Of a DNA stretch of 64,000 nucleotides, positions 20,112 to 33,515 are shown one piece after another. Source of the stretch: Meghimatium bilineatum. Lineage: Eukaryota; Mollusca; Gastropoda; Stylommatophora; Philomycidae. Each line of letters opens with the position of its first letter. Position 1 is the stretch's first letter. The position numbers were made by a program, and so were the translations under genes. The stretch lies in NCBI GenBank assembly GCA_034231615.1, contig CM067304.1, forward strand, positions 16,419,944-16,483,943, given 5' to 3'. The notes below the pieces were generated by a model. The model was not told where the DNA came from. It ran no database searches and saw only the letters and a list, made by a program, of their open reading frames with translations.

Positions 20112-23100
20112 CTTTCTAATCTTCAACACTGTTCTCTAATCTTCTACACTGTTCTCTAATCTTCTACACTGTTCTCTAATCTTCTACACTGTTCTCTAAT
20201 CTTCTACACTGTTCTCTAATCTTCTACACTGTTCTCTAATCTTCTACACTGTTCTCTAGTCTTCTACACTGTTCTCTAGTCTTCTACACTGTTCTCTAGT
20301 CTTCTACACTGTTCTCTAGTCTTCTACACTGTTCTCTAATCTTCTACACTGTTCTCTAATCTTCTACACTGTTCTCTAATCTTCTACACTGTTCTCTAAT
20401 CTTCTACACTGTTCTCTAATCTTCTACACTGTTCTCTAATCTTCTACACTGTTCTCTAGTCTTCTACACTGTTCTCTAATCTTCTACACTGTTCTCTAGT
20501 CTTCTACACTGTTCTCTAGTCTTCTACACTGTTCTCTAGTCTTCTACACTGTTCTCTAATCTTCTACACTGTTCTCTAGTCTTCTACACTGTTCTCTAGT
20601 CTTCTACACTGTTCTCTAGTCTTCTACACTGTTCTCTAATCTTCTACACTGTTCTCTAGTCTTCTACACTGTTCTCTAATCTTCTACACTGTTCTCTAGT
20701 CTTCTACACTGTTCTCTAGTCTTCTACACTGTTCTCTAGTCTTCTACACTGTTCTCTAGTCTTCTACACTGTTCTCTAATCTTCTACACTGTTCTCTAAT
20801 CTTCTACACTGTTCTCTAATCTTCTACACTGTTCTCTAATCTTCTACACTGTTCTCTAGTCTTCTACACTGTTCTCTAATCTTCTACACTGTTCTCTAAT
20901 CTTCTACACTGTTCTCAAATCTTCTACACTGTTCTCTAGTCTTCTACACTGTTCTCTAGTCTTCTACACTGTTCTCTAGTCTTCTACACTGTTCTCTAAT
21001 CTTCTACACTGTTCTCTAATCTTCTACACTGTTCTCTAATCTTCTACACTGTTCTCTAATCTTCTACACTGTTCTCTAGTCTTCTACACTGTTCTCTAAT
21101 CTTCTACACTGTTCTCTAGTCTTCTACACTGTTCTCTAGTCTTCTACACTGTTCTCTAGTCTTCTACACTGTTCTCTAATCTTCTACACTGTTCTCTAGT
21201 CTTCTACACTGTTCTCTAGTCTTCTACACTGTTCTCTAGTCTTCTACACTGTTCTCTAATCTTCTACACTGTTCTCTAGTCTTCTACACTGTTCTCTAAT
21301 CTTCTACACTGTTCTCTAGTCTTCTACACTGTTCTCTAGTCTTCTACACTGTTCTCTAGTCTTCTACACTGTTCTCTAGTCTTCTACACTGTTCTCTAAT
21401 CTTCTACACTGTTCTCTAATCTTCTACACTGTTCTCTAATCTTCTACACTGTTCTCTAATCTTCTACACTGTTCTCTAGTCTTCTACACAGTTCTCTAAT
21501 CTTCTACACTGTTCTCTAATCTTCTACACTGTTCTCAAATCTTCTACACTGTTCTCTAGTCTTCTACACTGTTCTCTAGTCTTCTACACTGTTCTCTAGT
21601 CTTCTACACTGTTCTCTAATCTTCTACACTGTTCTCTAATCTTCTACACTGTTCTCTAGTCTTCTAAACTGTTCTCTAATCTTCTACACTGTTCTCTAAT
21701 CTTCTACACTGTTCTCTAGTCTTCTACACTGTTCTCTAATCTTCTACACTGTTCTCTAATCTTCTACACTGTTCTCTAGTCTTCTACACTGTTCTCTAAT
21801 CTTCTACACTGTTCTCTAATCTTCTACACTGTTCTCTAATCTTCTACACTGTTCTCTAATCTTCTACACTGTTCTCTAATCTTCTACACTGTTCTCTAAT
21901 CTTCTACACTGTTCTCTAATCTTCTACACTGTTCTCTAGTCTTCTACACTGTTCTCTAGTCATCTACACTGTTCTCTAATCTTCTACACTGTTTTCTAGT
22001 CTTCTACACTGTTCTCTAGTCTTCTACACTGTTCTCTAGTATTCTACACTTTTCTATAGTCTTCTACACTGTTCTCTAGTCTTCTACACTGTTCTCTAGT
22101 CTTCTACACTGTTCTCTAATCTTCTACACTGTTCTCTAATCTTCTGCACTGTTCTCTAGTCATCTACACTGTTCTCTAATCTTCTACACTGTTCTCTAGT
22201 TTTCTACACTGTTCTCTAGTCTTCTACACTGTTCTCTAGTCTTCTACACTGTTCTCTAGTCTTCTACACTGTTCTCTAGTCTTCTACACTGTTCTCTAAT
22301 CTTCTACACTGTTCTCTAATCTTCTACACTGTTCTCTAATATTCTACACTGTTCTCTAATATTCTACACTGTTCTCTAATCTTCTACACTGTTCTCTAAT
22401 CGTCTACACTGTTCTCTAATCTTCTACACTGTTCTCTAATCTTCTACACTGTTCTCTAAACTTCTACACTGTTCTATAGTCATCTACACTGTTCTCTAAT
22501 CTTCTACACTGTTCTCTAATCTTCTACACTGTTCTCTAGTCTTCTACACTGTTCTCTAATCTTCTACACTGTTCTCTAATCTTCTACACTGTTCTCTAAT
22601 CTTCTACACTGTTCTCTAATCTTCTACACTGTTCTCTAGTCTTCTACACTGTTCTCTAATCTTCTACACTGTTCTCTAAACTTCTACACTGTTCTCTAAA
22701 CTTCTACACTGTTCTCTAAACTTCTACACTGTTCTATAGTCTTCTACACTGTTCTCTAGTCTTCTACACTGTTCTCTAATCTTCTACACTGTTCTCTAAT
22801 CTTCTACACTGTTCTCTAATCTTCTACACTGTTCGCTAATCTTCTACACTGTTCTCTAGTCTTCTACACTGTTCTCTAATCTTCTACACTGTTCTCTAAT
22901 CTTCTACACTGTTCTCTAGTCTTCTATACTGTTCTCTAGTCTTCTACACTGTTCTCTAGTATTCTTCACTGTTCTCTAGTCTTCTACACTGTTCTCTAAT
23001 CTTCTACACTGTTCTCTAATCTTCTACACATTTCTCTAATCTTCTACACTATTCTCTAATATTCTACACTGTTCTCTAGTCTTCTACACTGTTCTCTAGT

Positions 23101-26100
23101 CTTCTACACTGTTCTCTAGTCTTCTACACTGTTCTCTAGTCTTCTACACTGTTCTCTAATCTTCTACACTGTTCTCTAATCTTCTACACTGTTCTCTAAT
23201 CTTCTACACTGTTCTCTAAACTTCTACACTGTTCTATAGTCTTCTACACTGTTCTCTAATCTTCTACACTGTTCTCTAATCTTCTACACTGTTCTCTAGT
23301 CTTCTACACTGTTCTCTAATCTTCTACACTGTTCTCTAATCTTCTACACTGTTCTCTAATCTTCTACACTGTTCTCTAATCTTCTACACTGTTCTCTAAT
23401 TCTCTACACTGTTCTCTAATCTTCTACACTGTTCTCTAAACTTCTACACTGTTCTATAGTCTTCTACACTGTTCTCTAGTCTTCTACACTGTTCTCTAAT
23501 CTTCTACACTGTTCTCTAATCTTCTACACTGTTCTCTAGTCTTCTACACTGTTCTCTAATCTTCTACACTGTTCTCTAATCTTCTACACTGTTCTCTAAT
23601 CTTCTACACTGTTCTCTAATCTTCTACACTGTTCTCTAATCTTCTACACTGTTCTCTAGTCTTCTACACTGTTCTCTAGTCTTCTACACTGTTCTCTAAT
23701 CTTCTACACTGTTCTCTAATCTTCTACACTGTTCTCTAATCTTCTACACTGTTCTCTAATCTTCTACACTGTTCTCTAATCTTCTACACTGTTCTCTAAT
23801 CTTCTACACTGTTGTCTAATCTTCTACACTGTTCTCTAGTCTTCTACACTGTTCTCTAATCTTCTACACTGTTCTCTAATCTTCTACACTGTTCTCAAAT
23901 CTTCTACACTGTTCTCTAGTCTTCTACACTGTTCTCTAGTCTTCTACACTGTTCTCTAATATTCTACACTGTTCTCTAATCTTCTACACTGTTCTCTAGT
24001 CTTCTACACTGTTCTCTAGTCTTCTACACTGTTCTCTAATCTTCTACACTGTTCTCTAGTCTTCTACACTGTTCTCTAATCTTCTACACTGTTCTCTAGT
24101 CTTCTACACTGTTCTCTAGTCTTCTACACTGTTCTCTAGTCTTCTACACTGTTCTCTAATCTTCTACACTGTTCTCTAGTCTTCTACACTGTTCTCTAGT
24201 CTTCTACACTGTTCTCTAGTCTTCTACACTGTTCTCTATCCTTCTACACTGTTCTCTAATCTTCTACACTGTTCTCTAATCTTCTACACTGTTCTCTAGT
24301 CTTCTACACTGTTCTCTAGTCTTCTACACTGTTCTCTAGTCTTCTACACTGTTCTCTAGTCTTCTGCACTGTTCTCTAATCGTCTACACTGTTCTCTAAT
24401 CTTCTACACTGTTCTCTAGTCTTCTACACTGTTCTCTAATCTTCTACACTGTTCTCTAATCTTCTACACTGTTCTCTAATCTTCTACACTGTTCTCTAAA
24501 CTTCTATAATGTTCTATAGTCTTCTACACTGTTCTCTAATCTTCTACACTGTTCTCTAATCTTCTACACTGTTCTCTAGTCTTCTACACTGTTCTGTAAT
24601 CTTCTACACTGTTCTCTAATCTTCTACATTGTTCTCTAATCTTCTACACTGTTCTCTAGTCTTCTACACTGTTCTCTAATCTTCTACACTGTTCTCTAGT
24701 CTTCTACACTGTTCTCTAATCTTCTACACTGTTCTCTAATCTTCTACACTGTTCTCTAGTCTTCTACACTGTTCTCTAATCTTCTACACTGTTCTCTAAT
24801 CTTCTACACTGTTCTCTAGTCTTCTACACTGTTCTCTAGTCTTCTACACTTTTCTCTAGTCTTCTACACTGTTCTCTAATCTTCTACAATGTTCTCTAAT
24901 CTTCTACACTGTTCTCTAATCTTCTACACTGTTCTCTAGTCTTCTACACTGTTCTCTAGTCTTCTACACTGTTCTCTAGTCTTCTACACTGTTCTCTAGT
25001 CTTCTACACTGTTCTCTAATCTTCTACACTGTTCTCTAGTCTTGTACACTGTTCTCTAATCTTCTACACTGTTCTCTAATCTTCTACACTGTTCTCTAAT
25101 CTTCTACACTGTTCTCTAATCTTCTACACTGTTCTCTAATCTTCTACACTGTTCTCTAATCTTCTACACTGTTCTCTAGTCTTCTACACTGTTCTCTAGT
25201 CTTCTACACTGTTCTCTAATCTTCTACACTGTTTTCTAGTCTTCTACACTGTTCTCTAGTCTTCTACACTGTTCTCTAGTCTTCTACACTGTTCTCTAGT
25301 CTTCTACACTGTTCTCTAGTCTTCTACACTGTTCTCTAATCTTCTACACTGTTCTCTAATCTTCTACACTGTTCTCTAATCTTCTACACTGTTCTCTAGT
25401 CTTCTACACTGTTCTGTAATCTTCTACACTGTTCTCTAATCTTCTACATTGTTCTCTAATCTTCTACACTGTTCTCTAGTCTTCTACACTGTTCTCTTAT
25501 CTTCTACACTGTTCTCTAGTCTTCTACACTGTTCTCTAATCTTCTACACTGTTCTCTAATCTTCTACACTGTTCTCTAGTCTTCTACACTGTTCTCTAAT
25601 CTTCTACACTGTTCTCTAATCTTCTACACTGTTCTCTAGTCTTCTACACTGTTCTCTAGTCTTCTACACTTTTCTCTAGTCTTCTACACTGTTCTCTAAT
25701 CTTCTACACTGTTCTCTAATCTTCTACACTGTTCTCTAATCTTCTACACTGTTCTCTAGTCTTCTACACTGTTCTCTAGTCTTCTACACTGTTCTCTAGT
25801 CTTCTACACTGTTCTCTAGTCTTCTACACTGTTCTCTAATCTTCTACACTGTTCTCTAGTCTTGTACACTGTTCTCTAATCTTCTACACTGTTCTCTAAT
25901 CTTCTACACTGTTCTCTAATCTTCTACACTGTTCTCTAATCTTCTACACTGTTCTCTAATCTTCTACACTGTTCTCTAATCTTCTACACTGTTCTCTAGT
26001 CTTCTACACTGTTCTCTAGTCTTCTACACTGTTCTCTAATCTTCTACACTGTTTTCTAGTCTTCTACACTGTTCTCTAGTCTTCTACACTGTTCTCTAGT

Positions 26101-29100
26101 CTTCTACACTGTTCTCTAGTCTTCTACACTGTTCTCTAGTCTTCTACACTGTTCTCTAATCTTCTACACTGTTCTCTAATCTTCTACACTGTTCTCTAAT
26201 CTTCTACACTGTTCTCTAATCTTCTACACTGTTCTCTAGTCTTCTACACTGTTCTCTAATCTTCTACACTGTTCTCTAATCTTCTACACTGTTCTCTAAT
26301 CTTCTACACTGTTCTCTAATCTTCTACACTGTTCTCTAATCTTCTACACTGTTCTCTAATCTTCTACACTGTTCTCTAGTCTTCTACACTGTTCTCTAGT
26401 CTTCTACACTGTTCTCTAATCTTCTACACTGTTCTCTAATCTTCTACACTGTTCTCTAATCTTCTACACTGTTCTCTAATCTTCTACACTGTTCTCTAGT
26501 CTTCTATACTGTTCTCTAGTCTTCTACACTGTTCTCTAGTATTCTTCACTGTTCTCTAGTCGTCTACACTGTTCTCTAATCTTCTACACTGTTCTCTAAT
26601 CTTCTACACATTTCTCTAATCTTCTACACTATTCTCTAATATTCTACACTGTTCTCTAGTCTTCTACACTGTTCTCTAGTCTTCTACACTGTTCTCTAGT
26701 CTTCTACACTGTTCTCTAGTCTTCTACACTGTTCTCTAATCTTCTACACTGTTCTCTAATCTTCTACACTGTTCTCTAATCTTCTACACTGTTCTCTAGT
26801 CTTCTACACTGTTCTCTAGTCTTCTACACTGTTCTCTAGTCTTATAACTGTTCTCTAGTCTTCTACACTGTTCTCTAATCTTCTACACTGTTCTCTAGTC
26901 TTCTACACTGTTCTCTAATCTTCTACACTGTTCTCTAATCTTCTACATTGTTCTCTAAACTTCTACACTGTTCTATAGTCTTCTACACTGTTCTCTAATC
27001 TTCTACACTATTCTCTAATCTTCTACACTGTTCTCTAGTCTTCTACACTGTTCTCTAATCTTCTACACTGTTCTCTAATCTTCTACACTGTTCTCTAATC
27101 TTCTACACTGTTCTCTAATCTTCTACACTGTTCTCTAATCCTCTACACTGTTCTCTAATCTTCTACACTGTTCTCTAAACTTCTACACTGTTCTATAGTC
27201 TTCTACACTGTTCTCTAGTCTTCTACACTGTTCTCTAATCTTCTACACTGTTCTCTAATCTTCTACACTGTTCTCTAGTCTTCTACACTGTTCTCTAATC
27301 TTCTACACTGTTCTCTAATCTTCTACACTGTTCTCTAATCTTCTACACTGTTCTCTAATCTTCTACACTGTTCTCTAGTCTTCTACACTGTTCTCTAGTC
27401 TTCTACACTGTTCTCTAATCTTCTACACTGTTCTCTAATCTTCTACACTGTTCTCTAATCTTCTACACTGTTCTCTAATCTTCTACACTGTTCTCTAATC
27501 TTCTACACTGTTCTCTAATCTTCTACACTGTTGTCTAATCTTCTACACTGTTCTCTAGTCTTCTACACTGTTCTCTAGTCTTCTACACTATTCTCTAGTC
27601 TTCTACACTGTTCTCTAGTCTTCTACACTGTTCTCTAAACTTCTACACTGTTCTCTAGTCTTCTACACTGTTCTCTAATCTTCTACACTGTTCTCTAATC
27701 TTCTACACTGTTCTCTAGTCTTCTACACTGTTCTCTAGTCTTCTACACTGTTCTCTAATCTTCTACACTGTTCTCTAGTCTTCTACACTGTTCTCTAGTC
27801 TTCTACACTGTTCTCTAGTCTTCTACACTGTTCTCTAATCTTCTACACTGTTCTCTAATCTTCTACACTGTTCTCTAGTCTTCTACACTGTACTCTAGTC
27901 TTCTACACTGTTCTCTAGTCTTCTACACTGTTCTCTAGTCTTCTACACTGTTCTCTAATCTTCTACACTGTTCTCTAATCTTCTACACTGTTCTCTAGTC
28001 TTCTACACTGTTCTCTAGTCTTCTACACTGTTCTCTAGTCTTCTACACTGTTCTCTAATCGTCTACACTGTTCTCTAATCTTCTACACTGTTCTCTAGTC
28101 TTCTACACTGTTCTCTAATCTTCTACACTGTTCTCTAGTCTTCTACACTGTTCTCTAGTCTTCTACACTGTTCTCTAATCTTCTACACTGTTCTCTAATC
28201 TTCTACACTGTTCTCTAATCTTCTACACTGTTCTCTAATCTTCTACACTGTTCTCTAGTCTTCTATACTGTTCTCTAGTCTTCTACACTGTTCTCTAGTA
28301 TTCTTCACTGTTCTCTAGTCGTCTACACTGTTCTCTAATCTTCTACACAAGTTCTCTAATCTTCTACACATTTCTCTAATCTTCTACACTATTCTCTAAT
28401 ATTCTACACTGTTCTCTAGTCTTCTACACTGTTCTCTAGTCTTCTACACTGTTCTCTAGTCTTCTACACTGTTCTCTAGTCTTCTACACTGTTCTCTAAT
28501 CTTCTACACTGTTCTCTAATCTTCTACACTGTTCTCTAATCTTCTACACTGTTCTCTAGTCTTCTACACTGTTCTCTAGTCTTCTACACTGTTCTCTAGT
28601 CTTATAACTGTTCTCTAGTCTTCTACACTGTTCTCTAATCTTCTACACTGTTCTCTAGTCTTCTACACTGTTCTCTAATCTTCTACACTGTTCTCTAATC
28701 TTCTACATTGTTCTCTAAACTTCTACACTGTTCTATAGTCTTCTACACTGTTCTCTAATCTTCTACACTGTTCTCTAATCTTCTACACTGTTCTCTAGTC
28801 TTCTACACTGTTCTCTAATCTTCTACACTGTTCTCTAATCTTCTACACTGTTCTCTAATCTTCTACACTGTTCTCTAATCTTCTACACTGTTCTCTAATC
28901 CTCTACACTGTTCTCTAATCTTCTACACTGTTCTCTAAACTTCTACACTGTTCTATAGTCTTCTACACTGTTCTCTAGTCTTCTACACTGTTCTCTAATC
29001 TTCTACACTGTTCTCTAATCTTCTACACTGTTCTCTAGTCTTCTACACTGTTCTCTAATCTTCTACACTGTTCTCTAATCTTCTACACTGTTCTCTAATC

Positions 29101-32100
29101 TTCTACACTGTTCTCTAATCTTCTACACTGTTCTCTAGTCTTCTACACTGTTCTCTAGTCTTCTACACTGTTCTCTAATCTTCTACACTGTTCTCTAATC
29201 TTCTACACTGTTCTCTAATCTTCTACACTGTTCTCTAATCTTCTACACTGTTCTCTAATCTTCTACACTGTTCTCTAATCTTCTACACTGTTGTCTAATC
29301 TTCTACACTGTTCTCTAGTCTTCTACACTGTTCTCTAGTCTTCTACACTATTCTCTAGTCTTCTACACTGTTCTCTAGTCTTCTACACTGTTCTCTAAAC
29401 TTCTACACTGTTCTCTAGTCTTCTACACTGTTCTCTAATCTTCTACACTGTTCTCTAATCTTCTACACTGTTCTCTAGTCTTCTACACTGTTCTCTAGTC
29501 TTCTACACTGTTCTCTAATCTTCTACACTGTTCTCTAGTCTTCTACACTGTTCTCTAGTCTTCTACACTGTTCTCTAGTCTTCTACACTGTTCTCTAATC
29601 TTCTACACTGTTCTCTAATCTTCTACACTGTTCTCTAGTCTTCTACACTGTTCTCTAGTCTTCTACACTGTTCTCTAGTCTTCTACACTGTTCTCTAGTC
29701 TTCTACACTGTTCTCTAATCTTCTACACTGTTCTCTAATCTTCTACACTGTTCTCTAGTCTTCTACACTGTTCTCTAGTCTTCTACACTGTTCTCTAGTC
29801 TTCTAAACTGTTCTCTAATCGTCTACACTGTTCTCTAATCTTCTACACTGTTCTCTAGTCTTCTACACTGTTCTCTAATCTTCTACACTGTTCTCTAATC
29901 TTCTACACTGTTCTCTAATCTTCTACACTGTTCTCTAATCTTCTACACTGTTCTCTAAACTTCTACACTGTTCTATAGTCTTCTACACTGTTCTCTAATC
30001 TTCTACACTGTTCTCTAATCTTCTATACTGTTCTCTAGTCTTCTACACTGTTCTCTAATCTTCTACACTGTTCTCTAATCTTCTACACTGTTCTCTAATC
30101 TTCTACACTGTTCTCTAGTCTTCTACACTGTTCTCTAGTCTTCTACACTGTTCTCAAGTCTTCTACACTGTTCTCTAGTCTTCTACACTGTTCTCTAATC
30201 TTCTACACTGTTCTCTAGTCTTGTACACTGTTCTCTAATCTTCTACACTGTTCTCTAATCTTCTACACTGTTCTCTAATCTTCTACACTGTTCTCTAATC
30301 TTCTACACTGTTCTCTAGTCTTCTACACTGTTCTCTAGTCTTCTACACTGTTCTCTAGTCTTCTACACTGTTCTCTAGTCTTCTACACTGTTCTCTAATC
30401 TTCTACACTGTTCTCTAGTCTTGTACACTGTTCTCTAATCTTCTACACTGTTCTCTAATCTTCTACACTGTTCTCTAATCTTCTACACTGTTCTCTAATC
30501 TTCTACACTGTTCTCTAATCTTCTACACTGTTCTCTAATCTTCTACACTGTTCTCTAGTCTTCTACACTGTTCTCTAGTCTTCTACACTGTTCTCTAATC
30601 TTCTACACTGTTTTCTAGTCTTCTACGCTGTTCTCTAGTCTTCTACACTGTTCTCTAGTCTTCTACACTGTTCTCTAGTCTTCTACACTGTTCTCTAATC
30701 TTCTACACTGTTCTCTAATCTTCTACACTGTTCTCTAATCTTCTACACTGTTCTCTAATCTTCTACACTGTTCTCTAATCTTCTACACTGTTCTCTAGTC
30801 TTTTACACTGTTCTCTAGTCTTCTACACTGTTCTCTAGTCTTCTACACTGTTCTCTAGTCTTCTACACTGTTCTCTAGTCTTCTAAACTGTTCTCTAGTC
30901 TTCTACACTGTTCTCTAGTCTTCTACACTGTTCTCTAATCTTCTACACTGTTCTCTAGTCGTGTACACTGTTCTCTAATCTTCTACACTGTTCTCTAATC
31001 TTCTACACTGTTCTCTAATCTTCTACACTGTTCTCTAATCTTCTACACTGTTCTCTAATCTTCTACACTGTTCTCTAATCTTCTACACTGTTCTCTAGTC
31101 TTCTACACTGTTCTCTAGTCTTCTACACTGTTCTCTAATCTTCTACACTGTTTTCTAGTCTTCTACACTGTTCTCTAGTCTTCTACACTGTTCTCTAGTC
31201 TTCTACACTGTTCTCTAGTCTTCTACACTGTTCTCTAGTCTTCTACACTGTTCTCTAATCTTCTACACTGGTTCTCTAATCTTCTACACTGTTCTCTAAT
31301 CTTCTACACTGTTCTCTAATCTTCTACACTGTTCTCTAGTCTTCTACACTGTTCTCTAATCTTCTACACTGTTCTCTAATCTTCTACACTGTTCTCTAAT
31401 CTTCTACACTGTTCTCTAATCTTCAACACTGTTCTCTAATCTTCTACACTGTTCTCTAATCTTCTACACTGTTCTCTAGTCTTCTACACTGTTCTCTAGT
31501 CTTCTACACTGTTCTCTAATCTTCTACACTGTTCTCTAATCTTCTACACTGTTCTCTAATCTTCTACACTGTTCTCTAATCTTCTACACTGTTCTCTAGT
31601 CTTCTATACTGTTCTCTAGTCTTCTACACTGTTCTCTAGTATTCTTCACTGTTCTCTAGTCGTCTACACTGTTCTCTAATCTTCTACACTGTTCTCTAAT
31701 CTTCTACACATTTCTCTAATCTTCTACACTATTCTCTAATATTCTACACTGTTCTCTAGTCTTCTACACTGTTCTCTAGTCTTCTACACTGTTCTCTAAT
31801 CTTCTACACTGTTCTCTAGTCTTCTACACTGTTCTCTAGTCTTCTACACTGTTCTCTAGTCTTCTACACTGTTCTCTAGTCTTCTACACTGTTCTCTAAT
31901 CTTCTACACTGTTCTCTAGTCTTGTACACTGTTCTCTAATCTTCTACACTGTTCTCTAATCTTCTACACTGTTCTCTAATCTTCTACACTGTTCTCTAAT
32001 CTTCTACACTGTTCTCTAATCTTCTACACTGTTCTCTAATCTTCTACACTGTTCTCTAGTCTTCTACACTGTTCTCTAGTCTTCTACACTGTTCTCTAAT

Positions 32101-33167
32101 CTTCTACACTGTTTTCTAGTCTTCTACGCTGTTCTCTAGTCTTCTACACTGTTCTCTAGTCTTCTACACTGTTCTCTAGTCTTCTACACTGTTCTCTAAT
32201 CTTCTACACTGTTCTCTAATCTTCTACACTGTTCTCTAATCTTCTACACTGTTCTCTAATCTTCTACACTGTTCTCTAATCTTCTACACTGTTCTCTAGT
32301 CTTTTACACTGTTCTCTAGTCTTCTACACTGTTCTCTAGTCTTCTACACTGTTCTCTAGTCTTCTACACTGTTCTCTAGTCTTCTAAACTGTTCTCTAGT
32401 CTTCTACACTGTTCTCTAGTCTTCTACACTGTTCTCTAATCTTCTACACTGTTCTCTAGTCGTGTACACTGTTCTCTAATCTTCTACACTGTTCTCTAAT
32501 CTTCTACACTGTTCTCTAATCTTCTACACTGTTCTCTAATCTTCTACACTGTTCTCTAATCTTCTACACTGTTCTCTAATCTTCTACACTGTTCTCTAGT
32601 CTTCTACACTGTTCTCTAGTCTTCTACACTGTTCTCTAATCTTCTACACTGTTTTCTAGTCTTCTACACTGTTCTCTAGTCTTCTACACTGTTCTCTAGT
32701 CTTCTACACTGTTCTCTAGTCTTCTACACTGTTCTCTAGTCTTCTACACTGTTCTCTAATCTTCTACACTGTTCTCTAATCTTCTACACTGTTCTCTAAT
32801 CTTCTACACTGTTCTCTAATCTTCTACACTGTTCTCTAGTCTTCTACACTGTTCTCTAATCTTCTACACTGTTCTCTAATCTTCTACACTGTTCTCTAAT
32901 CTTCTACACTGTTCTCTAATCTTCTACACTGTTCTCTAATCTTCTACACTGTTCTCTAATCTTCTACACTGTTCTCTAGTCTTCTACACTGTTCTCTAGT
33001 CTTCTACACTGTTCTCTAATCTTCTACACTGTTCTCTAATCTTCTACACTGTTCTCTAATCTTCTACACTGTTCTCTAATCTTCTACACTGTTCTCTAGT
33101 CTTCTATACTGTTCTCTAGTCTTCTACACTGTTCTCTAGTATTCTTCACTGTTCTCTAGTCGTCTAC

Positions 33168-33515
33168 ACTGTTTCTCTAATCTTCTACACTGTTCTCTAA
33201 TCTTCTACACATTTCTCTAATCTTCTACACTATTCTCTAATCTTCTACACTGTTCTCTAGTCTTCTAAACTGTTCTCTAGTCTTCTACACTGTTCTCTAG
33301 TCTTCTACACTGTTCTCTAGTCTTCTACACTGTTCTCTAATCTTCTACACTGTTCTCTAATCTTCTACACTGTTTCTCTAAGTCTTCTACACTGTTCTCT
33401 TAGTCTTCTACACTGTCTCTAGTCTTCTACACTGTTCTCTAGTCTTATAACTGTTCTCTAGTCTTCTACACTGTTCTCTAGTCTTCTACACTGTTCTCTA
33501 GTCTTCTACTGTTCT
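33168..33515 (+). repeat. indel cluster inside the satellite
   Basis: In about 350 bases the 20-base register breaks repeatedly: GTTTCTCTAA (+1), GTTTCTCTAAGTC (+2), TTCTCTTAGTC (+1), ACTGTCTCTAG (-2), CTTATAACTG (-1) and CTTCTACTGTTC (-3). Elsewhere breaks are single and several kilobases apart. Confidence 0.9.
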
